Of a stretch of DNA of 27,422 bases, positions 8,492-16,297 are shown one piece after another. Under the pieces are notes generated by a model. It was given only the letters and a program-made list of their open reading frames with translations. It did no database searches and was not told where the DNA came from. The DNA is taken from assembly GCA_905214155.1 (NCBI GenBank), contig CAJMLC010000006.1, forward strand, positions 1 through 27,422, written 5' to 3'. How positions within the stretch are numbered: position 1 is the first letter of the stretch; each line of letters opens with the position of its first letter. The position numbers and the translations under genes were made by a program. This stretch comes from an uncultured bacterium. Its GTDB lineage: Bacteria > Bacillota > Clostridia > Oscillospirales > Oscillospiraceae.

Positions 8492-9223
8492 CTAGAGGGC
8501 GACTCCACCATCAACGCACAGCACCTGACCGGTGATGTAGTCCGACTGGAGCAAAAAGGCGACCGCGTCCGCGATCTCCTCCGGCCTGGCCATGCGGCCC
8601 AGCGGCACGGCGGCGCGGAGCTGCTCGTCCGTGAGGGCGAGGGCGGCGGTCATGTCTGTCGCGACGAATCCGGGCGCGACGGCGTTGCAGGTGATGCCCT
8701 TGGGGGCCAGCTCGCGCGCGACGGACTTCGTCAGGCCGATGACGCCCGCCTTGGAGGCGGAATAGTTGGCCTGTCCGGCGTTGCCGGCGACGCCCGCGAC
8801 GGAGCTGATGTTGACGATGCGGCCGTGGCCCGCCCGCAGGAACAGACGTGCGCAGTGCCGGATCATGTTGAAGGTGCCCTTGAGGTTCGTGGCGATCACG
8901 GCGTCGAAATCCGCCTCGCGCATTGCGGCGACAAGACCGTCGCGCGTGATGCCGGCGCTGTTGACCAGCAGGTCGACACTGCCGAGCTCCGCGTTGACGG
9001 CGGCGACGGTCTGCTTGACGGCGTCAAAATCCGCCACGTTGCACTGGTACGCGCGGGCACGGACGCCGAGCGCTTCGCACGCGGCGCAGACCTCGTTCGC
9101 CTTTTCGGCGTTGCCCGCGTAGACGACGGCAATATCGGCCCCGAGAGAGGCCAGCTTTCTGGCACAGGCCGCGCCGATGCCGCGCGAGCCGCCTGTGATG
9201 AGTGCTACGTTTCCTGTCAGCAT
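8492..9223 (-). CDS. fabG: 3-oxoacyl-ACP reductase FabG
   Basis: This 243-residue short-chain dehydrogenase reduces 3-oxoacyl-ACP with NADPH. The Rossmann loop is TGGSRGIG (residues 10-17), the NSAG motif is at 88-91, and the catalytic set is Ser141, Tyr154 and Lys158 (NYSASKAG). Length and ending (TGQVLCVDGG) are typical. The start follows AGGAGGT inside the end of fabD, with a 7-base overlap. The gene ends in TAG. Confidence 0.95.
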   Translation of the reverse strand: MLTGNVALITGGSRGIGAACARKLASLGADIAVVYAGNAEKANEVCAACEALGVRARAYQCNVADFDAVKQTVAAVNAELGSVDLLVNSAGITRDGLVAAMREADFDAVIATNLKGTFNMIRHCARLFLRAGHGRIVNISSVAGVAGNAGQANYSASKAGVIGLTKSVARELAPKGITCNAVAPGFVATDMTAALALTDEQLRAAVPLGRMARPEEIADAVAFLLQSDYITGQVLCVDGGVAL

Positions 9224-10134
9224 GGGGCGACCTCCTGTAGGAGCTTTTCAAAATCTTCGGTCTTTTCTGCCGCGAACGTGCGGACAGAGGCGTCCGTCTT
9301 CGCAATCAGGCCGCAGAGCGTCCGGCCCGGGCCAAGCTCGAGGAACGTGTCGGCTCCGGCGGCGATCATCGCGCGGACCGAGTCCTCCCAGAGGACGGGA
9401 TGGTCGATCTGTCCGGCGAGCATCCCGGCGACATCGGCCCCGTAGGGCTGCGCCGTGCGGTTGGCGTAGACCGGGAGCGCGGGGGCGTTCAGCTTCGCGG
9501 CGGCAAGATCCGCTGCAAACGCTTTTGCAGCCTCTGCCATGAACGGCGAATGGAAGCCGCCGCGTACCTTCAGCGGGATGGCGCGGCCTCCGGCGGCCTT
9601 GACTGCCGCGAGGAACGCGGGCATCTGCTCCGCCGCAGCGGAGACGGTGATCTGGCCGGGGCAGTTGAAGTTGACGGGATAGACCTCGGCAAAGCCCGCG
9701 CAGAGGGCGCGGACGGCGCTAGGTGCGAGCTTCAGCACGGCGGCCATTGCGGTGTCGCGGGCCTCGGCGGCCTGCTGCATGTGTTCCGCGCGGCGGCAGA
9801 CGAGCGAAAAGCCCGTTTCAAAGTCCATCGCGCCGGCAAATGTCAGCGCGGCCAACTCGCCGAGGGAAAAGCCAGCGGCCATGTCGGCCCGGATGCCGGC
9901 CTCGCGCAGCGCGGCGACTGCCGCCAGCTCGACGGCGAACATGCAGGGCTGCGTGTTCTTCGTCTCGCAGAGCTCATCCATCGAGGCGGAGAAGCACTGC
10001 GCCGACGTGCCGGGGCGGAGGGCATCCGCCGCCGCGAAGATGCTGCGGGCAGCGGGGGAACGGTCCGCCAGCTCGCGGCCCATGCCGGAATACTGCGCGC
10101 CCTGACCGGAGAAGACGAAGGCTATTTTACCCAT
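9217..10134 (-). CDS. fabD: Malonyl-CoA:ACP malonyltransferase FabD
   Basis: This 305-residue acyltransferase loads malonyl groups from malonyl-CoA onto ACP. It has the N-terminal FSGQGAQYSGMG, the nucleophile Ser90 in GFSLGE (GHSLGE in many family members) and the catalytic His195 in GGFHSPFM. An arginine expected to bind the malonyl carboxylate is present in LVCRRAEHMQ. The gene starts 13 bases inside fabK and ends over the fabG start, consistent with coupled translation. Confidence 0.95.
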   Translation of the reverse strand: MGKIAFVFSGQGAQYSGMGRELADRSPAARSIFAAADALRPGTSAQCFSASMDELCETKNTQPCMFAVELAAVAALREAGIRADMAAGFSLGELAALTFAGAMDFETGFSLVCRRAEHMQQAAEARDTAMAAVLKLAPSAVRALCAGFAEVYPVNFNCPGQITVSAAAEQMPAFLAAVKAAGGRAIPLKVRGGFHSPFMAEAAKAFAADLAAAKLNAPALPVYANRTAQPYGADVAGMLAGQIDHPVLWEDSVRAMIAAGADTFLELGPGRTLCGLIAKTDASVRTFAAEKTEDFEKLLQEVAPC

Positions 10135-11066
10135 TTCGCGGCTCCTCTCAGGATGGGTTCGGCCTGCTCGACGACGCTGCGGACGATGTCCGCCGCGGGC
10201 TCGATCTTCGTGACCATGGCCGCGATCTGGCCGGAGAGGAAGCAGCCTTCCTCAAGGTTGCCATCCTGCACAGCCTTGCGCAGCGTGCCGACACCGAGCT
10301 GCTCGAGCTCGTCATCGGGCATGGCGCTGTATTCGGCCTTGCTGTAATTCCGGGCAAAGGCGGTGCGGAGGCTGCGCACGGGATGGCCGAGGCGCTTACC
10401 GGTGACCATCGTGGCGAGGTCGCCCGCCTTGAGGATCTTTTCTTTATAGGTAGGATGGATGTTGCACTCTTCGGCAGAGAGGAAGCGCGTGCCCATCTGG
10501 ACGCCGCAGGCGCCGAGCATCATCGCGGCGGCAAAGCCGCGGCCGTCTGCGATGCCGCCCGCCGCCAGGACCGGCAGCGTGGTCGCGTCGCAGACCAGGG
10601 GGACGAGCACCATCGTCGTCAGCTCGCCGACGTGGCCGCCGCTCTCGCCGCCCTCGGCAATGAGGGCCGACGCGCCGAGGCGGGTCATCAGCTTCGCCAT
10701 CGCGACGGAGGCCACGACGGGGATGACCTTGATCCCGGCGTCCTTCCAGAGCTGCATGTATTTCGAGGGGTTGCCCGCGCCGGTCGTCACGACGGCGACC
10801 TGCTCCTCTGCGGCCACCTGTGCGACCTCGTCGGCAAACGGGCTCATCAGCATGATGTTGACACCGAAGGGCTTTTCGGTCAGGGATTTGGCGATGCGGA
10901 TCTGCTGGCGGACGTAATCTGCCGGGGCGTTGCCCGCGGCCACGACGCCGAGGCCGCCGCCGTTCGACACGGCTGCAGCCAGCTTGCCATCGGCGATCCA
11001 CGCCATGCCGCCCTGAAAGACCGGATATTCGATGCCGAGCAGATCGCAAAGTTCAGTATGGATCAT
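10122..11066 (-). CDS. fabK: Enoyl-ACP reductase II, FMN-dependent
   Basis: This 314-residue TIM-barrel flavoprotein is related to 2-nitropropane dioxygenase and catalyses the last reduction of each elongation cycle. It shows YPVFQGGMAWIADGKLAAAV, GGGLGVVAAGN, AEGGESGGHVGE and the phosphate-binding AAGGIADGRGFAAAMMLGA. FabK enzymes are known to be insensitive to triclosan, unlike FabI. It starts four bases after the acpP stop and has only a weak ribosome binding site (GGAATAAG), so it probably depends on coupling to acpP. A nitronate monooxygenase is the alternative; the operon context argues for FabK. Confidence 0.93.
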   Translation of the reverse strand: MIHTELCDLLGIEYPVFQGGMAWIADGKLAAAVSNGGGLGVVAAGNAPADYVRQQIRIAKSLTEKPFGVNIMLMSPFADEVAQVAAEEQVAVVTTGAGNPSKYMQLWKDAGIKVIPVVASVAMAKLMTRLGASALIAEGGESGGHVGELTTMVLVPLVCDATTLPVLAAGGIADGRGFAAAMMLGACGVQMGTRFLSAEECNIHPTYKEKILKAGDLATMVTGKRLGHPVRSLRTAFARNYSKAEYSAMPDDELEQLGVGTLRKAVQDGNLEEGCFLSGQIAAMVTKIEPAADIVRSVVEQAEPILRGAAKWVK

Positions 11067-11069
11067 GGC

Positions 11070-11300
11070 TTATTCCGCATGCGCGACGACATAGTCGACC
11101 AGCTCGCCGACGGTCTCGACCTTCTGCGACAGTTCGACCTCGACGCCGATCTTGTCCTCGAGGTTCATCAGCATCTCGACGGTGTCGAGCGAGTCGATGC
11201 CGACATCCTGGAAGCGGGTGTCACGGGTGACTTCGGCGGGATTGGAGTCGTTGCGCTCCGCGATCAGCTCTGCGATGGCCTGAAAAACTTTATCCGACAT
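11070..11300 (-). CDS. acpP: Acyl carrier protein
   Basis: This 76-residue acidic protein holds the growing acyl chain on a phosphopantetheine arm attached to Ser37 in GIDSLDTVEM. The helical pattern and length are typical of AcpP. The ATG at 11300 is preceded by GGAGGAACCTATT; an ATG 15 bases upstream overlaps that site and is rejected. It is first gene of the operon, about 119 bases behind the predicted transcription start, and the operator-bearing leader lies between. Confidence 0.95.
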   Translation of the reverse strand: MSDKVFQAIAELIAERNDSNPAEVTRDTRFQDVGIDSLDTVEMLMNLEDKIGVEVELSQKVETVGELVDYVVAHAE

Positions 11301-11327
11301 AATAGGTTCCTCCAAAATATGAATTTC

Positions 11328-11342
11328 GTTATCACTGATAAC
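11328..11342. promoter_or_regulatory. Operator 1 in the acpP leader
   Basis: The 15-base sequence GTTATCACTGATAAC is a perfect inverted repeat with 7-bp arms and a central base. It is the site closest to acpP, 27 bases before the start codon. It resembles sites bound by TetR-family proteins, and such a regulator is encoded about 200 bases away; binding is inferred. Confidence 0.82.
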
Positions 11343-11358
11343 TAATGGAGATATTTTA

Positions 11359-11375
11359 AGTTATCACCGATAACT
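11359..11375. promoter_or_regulatory. Operator 2 in the acpP leader
   Basis: The sequence AGTTATCACCGATAACT is an inverted repeat with 7-bp arms around three central bases. Its centre is 32 bases from that of operator 1, about three helical turns, so bound dimers would lie on the same DNA face. Confidence 0.82.
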
Positions 11376-11393
11376 GATACGGAAAAATAAGCA

Positions 11394-11417
11394 GCTATCA
11401 GTGATAACCGTGATAAC
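11394..11417. promoter_or_regulatory. Operator 3 with an extra half-site, at the transcription start
   Basis: GCTATCAGTGATAAC (11394-11408) is an imperfect inverted repeat whose core CTATCAGTGATA equals the core of the classical tetO2 operator. A further TGATAAC half-site at 11411-11417 repeats the right arm nine bases on. The centre is 34 bases from operator 2. The cluster ends next to the predicted acpP transcription start (about 11419), so a bound repressor should block initiation or early elongation. Confidence 0.8.
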
Positions 11418-11425
11418 TATTCTCA

Positions 11426-11453
11426 ATTATACCATGATTTCCGGCTTAGTCAA
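11426..11453 (-). promoter_or_regulatory. Promoter of the fatty acid operon
   Basis: On the minus strand a -35 box TTGACT (11448-11453) and a perfect -10 box TATAAT (11426-11431) are separated by 16 bases. The predicted start is near 11419, giving a leader of about 119 bases that contains all three operators. Confidence 0.85.
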
Positions 11454-11478
11454 GCGCGGACGTTCACAGAATTTCGGG

Positions 11479-11507
11479 TTGACGGGTGCAGAAAAATTGC
11501 GTAAAAT
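11479..11507 (+). promoter_or_regulatory. Promoter of the TetR-family regulator
   Basis: TTGACG (11479-11484) and TAAAAT (11502-11507) are spaced by 17 bases, predicting a start near 11514 and a short leader before the ATG at 11537. The nearest operator half-site ends about 60 bases upstream, so simple autorepression is not obvious. Confidence 0.7.
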
Positions 11508-11536
11508 AAATAAAAACAGGAAGGCGGCGGATTGGA

Positions 11537-12124
11537 ATGGGAGCAAAAGAGAATACGGGCGCTCGAAATACGCGCGAGACGCTGATCCTTGCCGGATTGG
11601 AGGAACTGAACGAATATGGCGTGCAGCACTTTTCCACGCGGCGCGTGGCGAAGGCCTGCGGCGTGTCGTGCGCGGCGCCCTATAAGCACTTCAAGGATTC
11701 GCACGAGTTCATCGCGGAGATCCTCGGCTACATCAACCGGCAGTATGATGCGGAACAGCGCGTGGTGCTGGAAAAGTACAAAAACGCGAGCGCGCGGGAG
11801 CAGCTGGTCCAGGTGAGCATGCATTATATCCGATTTCTGACGGAGCATCCGGCGTTCCGCCGGATCGTGATGCAGAGCTTTCAGGACTGCGACGAGGAAT
11901 ACCGCGTGCTGCGCGGGCAGATGAGCATCAAGACCTACGAGGTCGTGTCGCGGTATTGCGAGGAGGTGCAGATGCCGCCGGATGTGCGCAGGCGCAAGAC
12001 GTTCATCGTCCGGGCCATCATCTACAGCGCAGCGCTGTTTTTCGACAACGGCGAGCTGGAATACAACCGGAAGAACCTGAAGCAGGTGCGCGAGCTGCTC
12101 GAGCGTGAATTTGATCTGCCATAA
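11537..12124 (+). CDS. TetR/AcrR-family transcriptional regulator
   Basis: This 195-residue protein has a TetR-type helix-turn-helix at about residues 11-58 (TRETLILAGLEELNEYG, then STRRVAKACGVSCAAPYKHF) and an all-helical C-terminal domain expected to bind a ligand and dimerise. It is divergent from the fatty acid operon, and three palindromes lie in between, so it is the obvious candidate regulator of acpP-fabK and onward. Its ligand may be an acyl-CoA or acyl-ACP by analogy with other lipid regulators, which is inference. AGGAAGG precedes the ATG at a rather long 12-base spacing. It is not the MarR-type FabT or the FapR regulator known from other Firmicutes. Confidence 0.9.
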   Translation: MGAKENTGARNTRETLILAGLEELNEYGVQHFSTRRVAKACGVSCAAPYKHFKDSHEFIAEILGYINRQYDAEQRVVLEKYKNASAREQLVQVSMHYIRFLTEHPAFRRIVMQSFQDCDEEYRVLRGQMSIKTYEVVSRYCEEVQMPPDVRRRKTFIVRAIIYSAALFFDNGELEYNRKNLKQVRELLEREFDLP

Positions 12125-12128
12125 AAAT

Positions 12129-12163
12129 GCCCCGTCCCGCATCCGGGACGGGGATACTTTTTG
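12129..12163. terminator. Bidirectional terminator after the TetR gene
   Basis: A 9-bp stem CCCCGTCCC/GGGACGGGG (12130-12138, 12145-12153) is followed by ACTTTTT on the plus strand and preceded by AAAAA, which gives a T-run on the minus strand. It can end transcription of the regulator from the left and of the LytTR-PAS gene from the right. Confidence 0.88.
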
Positions 12164-12179
12164 TATTCTGCCCGCCCGA

Positions 12180-12227
12180 CAATCCCTCCGTCAGCTTCGC
12201 TGACACCTCCCTTTACACAAGGGAGGC
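12180..12227. repeat. Short two-hairpin dispersed repeat
   Basis: This element holds two adjacent hairpins: GTCAGC-TTC-GCTGAC (12190-12204) and CCTCCCTT-TACAC-AAGGGAGG (12206-12226). I recognise the segment CCTCCCTTTACACAAGGGAG, from memory, as part of a repeat common in intergenic regions of gut Clostridia. Only one copy occurs in this window, so dispersal is not shown here. Confidence 0.6.
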
Positions 12228-12253
12228 TTCCGCTGCGGCGGAACGCGGAAGGC

Positions 12254-12955
12254 TTATTCCTCGGAGAGGAACATGCAGGCGCAGTAGCCGGGCTGCGGCT
12301 GGTAGCAGTAGATGGTCAGATTCTGCTCGATCTCGCGGCTGTAGTCGCGGAGCGTATGATGGGTGCCGTTGAGGGCGACATCGGCATAGCTGACGAGCCA
12401 TTTCCGGTCCCCGTCGGGGAAGACCTCGTAGAACGAATGGTCCAGCATCTCCTCCACGGGCATACCCTCGACCACGGCCATCATGGGATTGCAGTAGCGG
12501 AAGATGAAGTCGATGCCGTGGCCTTCTGCGTCGAACGTCATCTCGATGACGCAGAAGGCGAGCGGGAACGTATCCATCAGGGTGCACTTTTCCAGAAGGG
12601 TCATCGGCAGCGCATTGCCCTCCGCCGAGGCCATAAGGGGAAGAAGCTCGCGCCGGAGCAGCATGTGCTCGGTCAGGTGCCGCTGACGGCCCTGGAACGT
12701 CCGCCCATCGGTCATGGTATAGACGCCGCTGCGGCTGATGTCGACGATCTGATCCTTGCGCACCGTGACGCCTTTGCATATATTGATGAACATCTCACTG
12801 TCCAGCCAGGCGCGGATCTCCTTCTGCGGGATGCTGGTGGTGACGACGGAGCCATTGATCAGATGCAGCGCGGTGCGCTGTTCTTCACGGGTGAGATAAA
12901 GCAGGTCGTCCGGGTCGATCTGGTAGCGGGCAAAAAATCTGGCGATGTCTCTCAT
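12254..12955 (-). CDS. LytTR DNA-binding domain protein with C-terminal PAS domain
   Basis: This 233-residue soluble protein seems to start with a LytTR-type DNA-binding domain (about residues 17-95). The pattern FINICKGVTVRKDQIVDI followed by a G-rich turn and RQRHLTEH resembles the F.R.HKSYLVN...I..I core of LytTR domains. The C-terminal half (about 115-225) looks like a PAS sensor domain, with FIFRYCNPMMAVVEGMPVEE and HSFYEVFPDGDRKW. No transmembrane segment, receiver or kinase domain is present, so it may be a one-component regulator. AAGGAG precedes the ATG. A strong promoter lies upstream, divergent from polA. Targets are unknown, and the LytTR assignment is by eye. Confidence 0.72.
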   Translation of the reverse strand: MRDIARFFARYQIDPDDLLYLTREEQRTALHLINGSVVTTSIPQKEIRAWLDSEMFINICKGVTVRKDQIVDISRSGVYTMTDGRTFQGRQRHLTEHMLLRRELLPLMASAEGNALPMTLLEKCTLMDTFPLAFCVIEMTFDAEGHGIDFIFRYCNPMMAVVEGMPVEEMLDHSFYEVFPDGDRKWLVSYADVALNGTHHTLRDYSREIEQNLTIYCYQPQPGYCACMFLSEE

Positions 12956-12994
12956 GGCGGAAAGCTCCTTCTTTTTCTCTTTTCTCTGAAACTT

Positions 12995-13023
12995 ACTATA
13001 ACGTCTGGATTGTAGTTTTGCAA
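12995..13023 (-). promoter_or_regulatory. Promoter of the LytTR-PAS gene
   Basis: On the minus strand TTGCAA (13018-13023) and TATAGT (12995-13000) are spaced by 17 bases. The predicted start is near 12988, giving a leader of about 33 bases. A lone TGATAAC at 13035-13041, equal to the acpP operator half-site, lies just upstream of the -35 box. Confidence 0.65.
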
Positions 13024-13126
13024 GAAGTAAATACTGATAACCTGAAAATTATATACATTATTTGTCACGAATGACGGTTTTGCAGTGCGATGGTGCTTTT
13101 TTCTTTGCCTGCGGGGGTCCGGCGGA

Positions 13127-13155
13127 TTGCAAGAATTGCGGATCTGTGATACACT
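13127..13155 (+). promoter_or_regulatory. Possible promoter of polA-rimI-tsaD
   Basis: TTGCAA (13127-13132) and TACACT (13150-13155) are spaced by 17 bases, with an extended -10 TGA just before TACACT. The predicted start near 13162 gives an 80-base leader. Both boxes deviate from consensus, so confidence is moderate. Confidence 0.5.
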
Positions 13156-13241
13156 ACTTTGGGCAGAACCACACGGTCATGTCAGCACGGTTTGCCGAAT
13201 TGTGCGGTGCTGCCCTGGATCATGAAAAAGGAGCTTTTGCG

Positions 13242-15851
13242 ATGAAGCTGATGATTTTGGATGGGAACAGCGTCATCAACCGCGCGTTCTACGGCGTGCG
13301 GCTGCTGACGACCCGCGAGGGGCTGTATACCAATGCGATTTTTGGATTTTTGAACATTCTGGAAAAGCTCCGGAACGAGGAACAGCCGGATGCGCTGGCC
13401 GTGGCGTTCGACCTCAAGGCGCCGACGTTCCGCCATCTGCAATATGAGGGCTACAAGGCCACGCGGCACGCGATGCCGGAGGAGCTGGCGCAGCAGATGC
13501 CGCTGATGAAGGATGTGCTGCGCGCGATGAACATCCCGATCTTCGAGTGTGAGGGCTGGGAGGCCGACGACATCCTCGGCACGGCGGGAAAGCTCTGCGC
13601 AGCCGATGGATGGGACTGCGTGATCGTGACCGGCGACCGCGACAGCCTGCAGCTCGTGGCGGAGCATGTGTCGGTCAAGCTCGTTGTGAGCCGCGGCGGG
13701 CAGACGAACGCGACACTCTATACGCCGGAGGTCTTTGAGGCGGAATACGGCTTTGCGCCGATCCGGATGATCGACCTCAAGAGCCTGATGGGCGACAGCT
13801 CGGACAACATTCCGGGCGTGGCAGGCGTCGGCCCGAAGACGGCGATGCAGCTGCTCGTGCAGTATGGCACGCTGGACGGCGTGTATGCGCATCTGGACGA
13901 CTTGAAGGACTCGGTGCGCAAAAAGCTCGAGGCCGGGCGCGAAAACGCCTACCTCTCCTATGACCTTGCAACGATCCGCTGCGAAGCGCCGGTCGATTTC
14001 CGGCCCGAGGACTGCCTCGTGCGCGAGGCGGACAACGATGCGCTGTGGGCGCTGTTCCAGAAGCTCGAATTTTCGCGCCTGGCCGCGCGTTATCATCTCC
14101 ATCCGCCGAAGCCGGCGGAGCCGGAGGTCTATGAGGGCGAGTGTCAGTCTGAGATCGTGACGGACGCGTCGCGGGCCGAGGCACTGCTACGGCAGTTTGC
14201 GGAAAAGGAGCGGGTATTTTTGCTGTTTTCCGCCGATCTCGCGTCTGTGGCGGTCATGGATGACGGAGATACCGCATGGCTCTTTTCGCGGAAGGAGCTT
14301 GGCGAGGGATATGAAGCGTTCCTGCGCGGGCTCTGCGCGGGGAACATCCGGAAGGTGACGCACGACGTCAAGGAGACGATGCGTGCGCTGCTGGAGCAGG
14401 GACTGCCCATCGAGGGCTTCTGCTTTGACACGGCGCTGGCGGGTTATCTGCTCGACGCGACGCAGGGGAGCTATACGGTCGACCGGATGTTCGTGCAGTA
14501 CTGCGGGAGTCAGATCGGACTCGCGGACGAGAAGGAGCTGGGCGAGGCGGCGGTCGCATCGAACCTGTTCGCGCGGACGGCGGCGGTCGCGGCGCTCTAT
14601 GATGTGCTGCCCGCGAAGCTGGAAGCGCAGGGGATGCAGGAGCTGTATTATGACATGGAGCTGCCGCTCTGCGCGGTGCTGGCGCGGATGGAGACGCGGG
14701 GCGTGCTCGTCGACCAGATGGCGCTGGTGGCGTTCGGGAATATGCTCTCCGAGCGGATCGCGGCCTGTCAGGGCATCATTTATGGTTATGCAGGCGGGGA
14801 ATTCAACATCAATTCGCCGAAACAGCTCGGCGAGCTGCTGTTTGAAAAGCTCGGCCTGCCCGCGATGAAAAAGACGAAGAGCGGCTATTCCACGAACGCG
14901 GATGTGCTCGAAAAGCTGAAAAATAAGCACCCGATCATCCAGGCCATTCTGGACTACCGGATGCTGGCCAAGCTGAAATCGACGTATGCCGACGGGCTCG
15001 TCAAGCAGATCGCGGACGACGGGCGCATCCACACGACGTTTCAGAACATGGTGACGGCGACGGGGCGGCTCTCGTCTACGGAGCCGAATCTGCAGAATAT
15101 CCCCGTGCGGACGGAGCTTGGCAGCGAGATCCGCCGGATGTTTGTCCCGGCGGACGGCTGCGTCTTTGTCGACGCGGATTACAGTCAGATCGAGCTGCGC
15201 GTGCTGGCGCATATCGCCGGGGACGCGCAGATGCAGGAGGCCTTCCGCTCCGGGCTCGATATCCACACGGCGACGGCGGCGCAGGTCTTCGGCGTGGAGC
15301 CGGAGCAGGTCACGCCGCTGCAGCGGCGGCACGCGAAGGCCGTCAACTTCGGCATTGTCTACGGCATTTCGGAATTTTCCCTTGCCGAGGACATCGGCGT
15401 GACGCGCAAAGAGGCCAAGGCGTATATCGAGTCGTACCTCGCGAACTATTCCGGCGTGCGCGCGTATATGCAGAACATCGTCGCGAAGGCGAAGGAAGAC
15501 GGCTATGTGACGACGCTCTTCGGTCGGCGGCGCGACCTGCCGGAGCTGAAGAGCAGCAATTTCAACATCCGCTCGTTTGGAGAGCGCGTGGCGCTCAACA
15601 CGCCGATCCAGGGGACGGCGGCGGACATCATCAAGCTGGCGATGCTCCATGTCGACACGGCGCTGCGCCAGGCAAAGCTGCGCGCGCGGCTCATTTTGCA
15701 GGTACACGACGAGCTGATCGTCGAGTGCCCGGTGGAGGAGGCCGAGACGGTGCGAAAGCTCGTGACGGAACAGATGGAGCACGTGATGACGCTGAAGGTG
15801 CCGCTGCTGGCCGAGGCCAAGATCGGAGAAAGCTGGTACGCAGCGAAATGA
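13242..15851 (+). CDS. polA: DNA polymerase I
   Basis: This 869-residue protein fills gaps and removes RNA primers. The 5' nuclease domain spans about residues 1-290 (start LMILDGNSVINRAF, then EGWEADDILGT and GDSSDNIPGVAGVGPKTA). A central 3'-5' exonuclease-like domain follows (about 300-470). The polymerase domain has motif A VDADYSQIELR near 643, motif B RRHAKAVNFGIVYG near 695 and motif C QVHDELIVECP near 822. The metal-binding DxE of an active proofreading domain is not visible; the equivalent stretch reads FLLFSADLASV, so proofreading is probably absent, as in Bacillus and Thermus enzymes. The ATG at 13242 follows AAAAAGGAG; an open frame extending back to 13062 shows no homology. It overlaps rimI by ATGA. 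Confidence 0.95.
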   Translation: MKLMILDGNSVINRAFYGVRLLTTREGLYTNAIFGFLNILEKLRNEEQPDALAVAFDLKAPTFRHLQYEGYKATRHAMPEELAQQMPLMKDVLRAMNIPIFECEGWEADDILGTAGKLCAADGWDCVIVTGDRDSLQLVAEHVSVKLVVSRGGQTNATLYTPEVFEAEYGFAPIRMIDLKSLMGDSSDNIPGVAGVGPKTAMQLLVQYGTLDGVYAHLDDLKDSVRKKLEAGRENAYLSYDLATIRCEAPVDFRPEDCLVREADNDALWALFQKLEFSRLAARYHLHPPKPAEPEVYEGECQSEIVTDASRAEALLRQFAEKERVFLLFSADLASVAVMDDGDTAWLFSRKELGEGYEAFLRGLCAGNIRKVTHDVKETMRALLEQGLPIEGFCFDTALAGYLLDATQGSYTVDRMFVQYCGSQIGLADEKELGEAAVASNLFARTAAVAALYDVLPAKLEAQGMQELYYDMELPLCAVLARMETRGVLVDQMALVAFGNMLSERIAACQGIIYGYAGGEFNINSPKQLGELLFEKLGLPAMKKTKSGYSTNADVLEKLKNKHPIIQAILDYRMLAKLKSTYADGLVKQIADDGRIHTTFQNMVTATGRLSSTEPNLQNIPVRTELGSEIRRMFVPADGCVFVDADYSQIELRVLAHIAGDAQMQEAFRSGLDIHTATAAQVFGVEPEQVTPLQRRHAKAVNFGIVYGISEFSLAEDIGVTRKEAKAYIESYLANYSGVRAYMQNIVAKAKEDGYVTTLFGRRRDLPELKSSNFNIRSFGERVALNTPIQGTAADIIKLAMLHVDTALRQAKLRARLILQVHDELIVECPVEEAETVRKLVTEQMEHVMTLKVPLLAEAKIGESWYAAK

Positions 15852-16297
15852 ACTGGAACATTCGGGCCATGACCGCGGCGGATGTGCCGCAGGTCGCGGC
15901 GATGGAGCGGGCGTGCTTCTCCGATCCGTGGCCGGAGCAGGTACTCGCACGCGAACTGGAAAACGAGCTGAGCCTCTGGCTCGTGTCGGCGGAGGGCGAG
16001 ACGGTCCTCGGCTACGTCGGGAGCCAGACGGTGCTCGGTGAGGCGGATATGATGAATCTGGCCGTCGGCGCGGAGCACCGGCGGCAGGGGATCGCGGCGG
16101 CGCTGGTCCGCGCGCTGTGCGCGGCGCTGCGGACGGAAAAGGGCGCAGAGGTGCTGACGCTCGAGGTGCGCGACTCCAACGAGGCGGCCATCCGCCTCTA
16201 TACTGCACTCGGCTTTGCCGAGATCGGGCGGCGGCCCAATTATTACTTCCATCCGAAGGAGGATGCGCACATCCTCAGAAAGGACTTGACGGCATGA
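15848..16297 (+). CDS. rimI: GNAT N-acetyltransferase RimI
   Basis: This 149-residue GNAT protein has the acetyl-CoA loop HRRQGIAAALV near residues 77-87 and LEVRDSNEAAIRLYTALGFAEIG near the C-terminus (shown here as RDSNEAAIRLYTALGF), the typical RimI signature. Members acetylate protein N-termini, classically ribosomal protein S18. It is joined to polA upstream and tsaD downstream by ATGA overlaps. Pairing with tsaD is a standard Firmicutes arrangement. Confidence 0.9.
   Translation: MNWNIRAMTAADVPQVAAMERACFSDPWPEQVLARELENELSLWLVSAEGETVLGYVGSQTVLGEADMMNLAVGAEHRRQGIAAALVRALCAALRTEKGAEVLTLEVRDSNEAAIRLYTALGFAEIGRRPNYYFHPKEDAHILRKDLTA

Noticed and set aside
13062..13241. N-terminal extension of polA
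   Set aside because: The frame is open back to 13062, but the family start MILDGNSVINRAF begins at 13242 behind a good AAAAAGGAG site, and the extension contains the likely promoter.
14187..16208. A 673-codon open frame on the strand opposite polA, rimI and tsaD
   Set aside because: It is antisense to genes with clear conserved motifs and is open only because of the high GC content and codon bias. Its translation is Arg/His-rich without family signatures.
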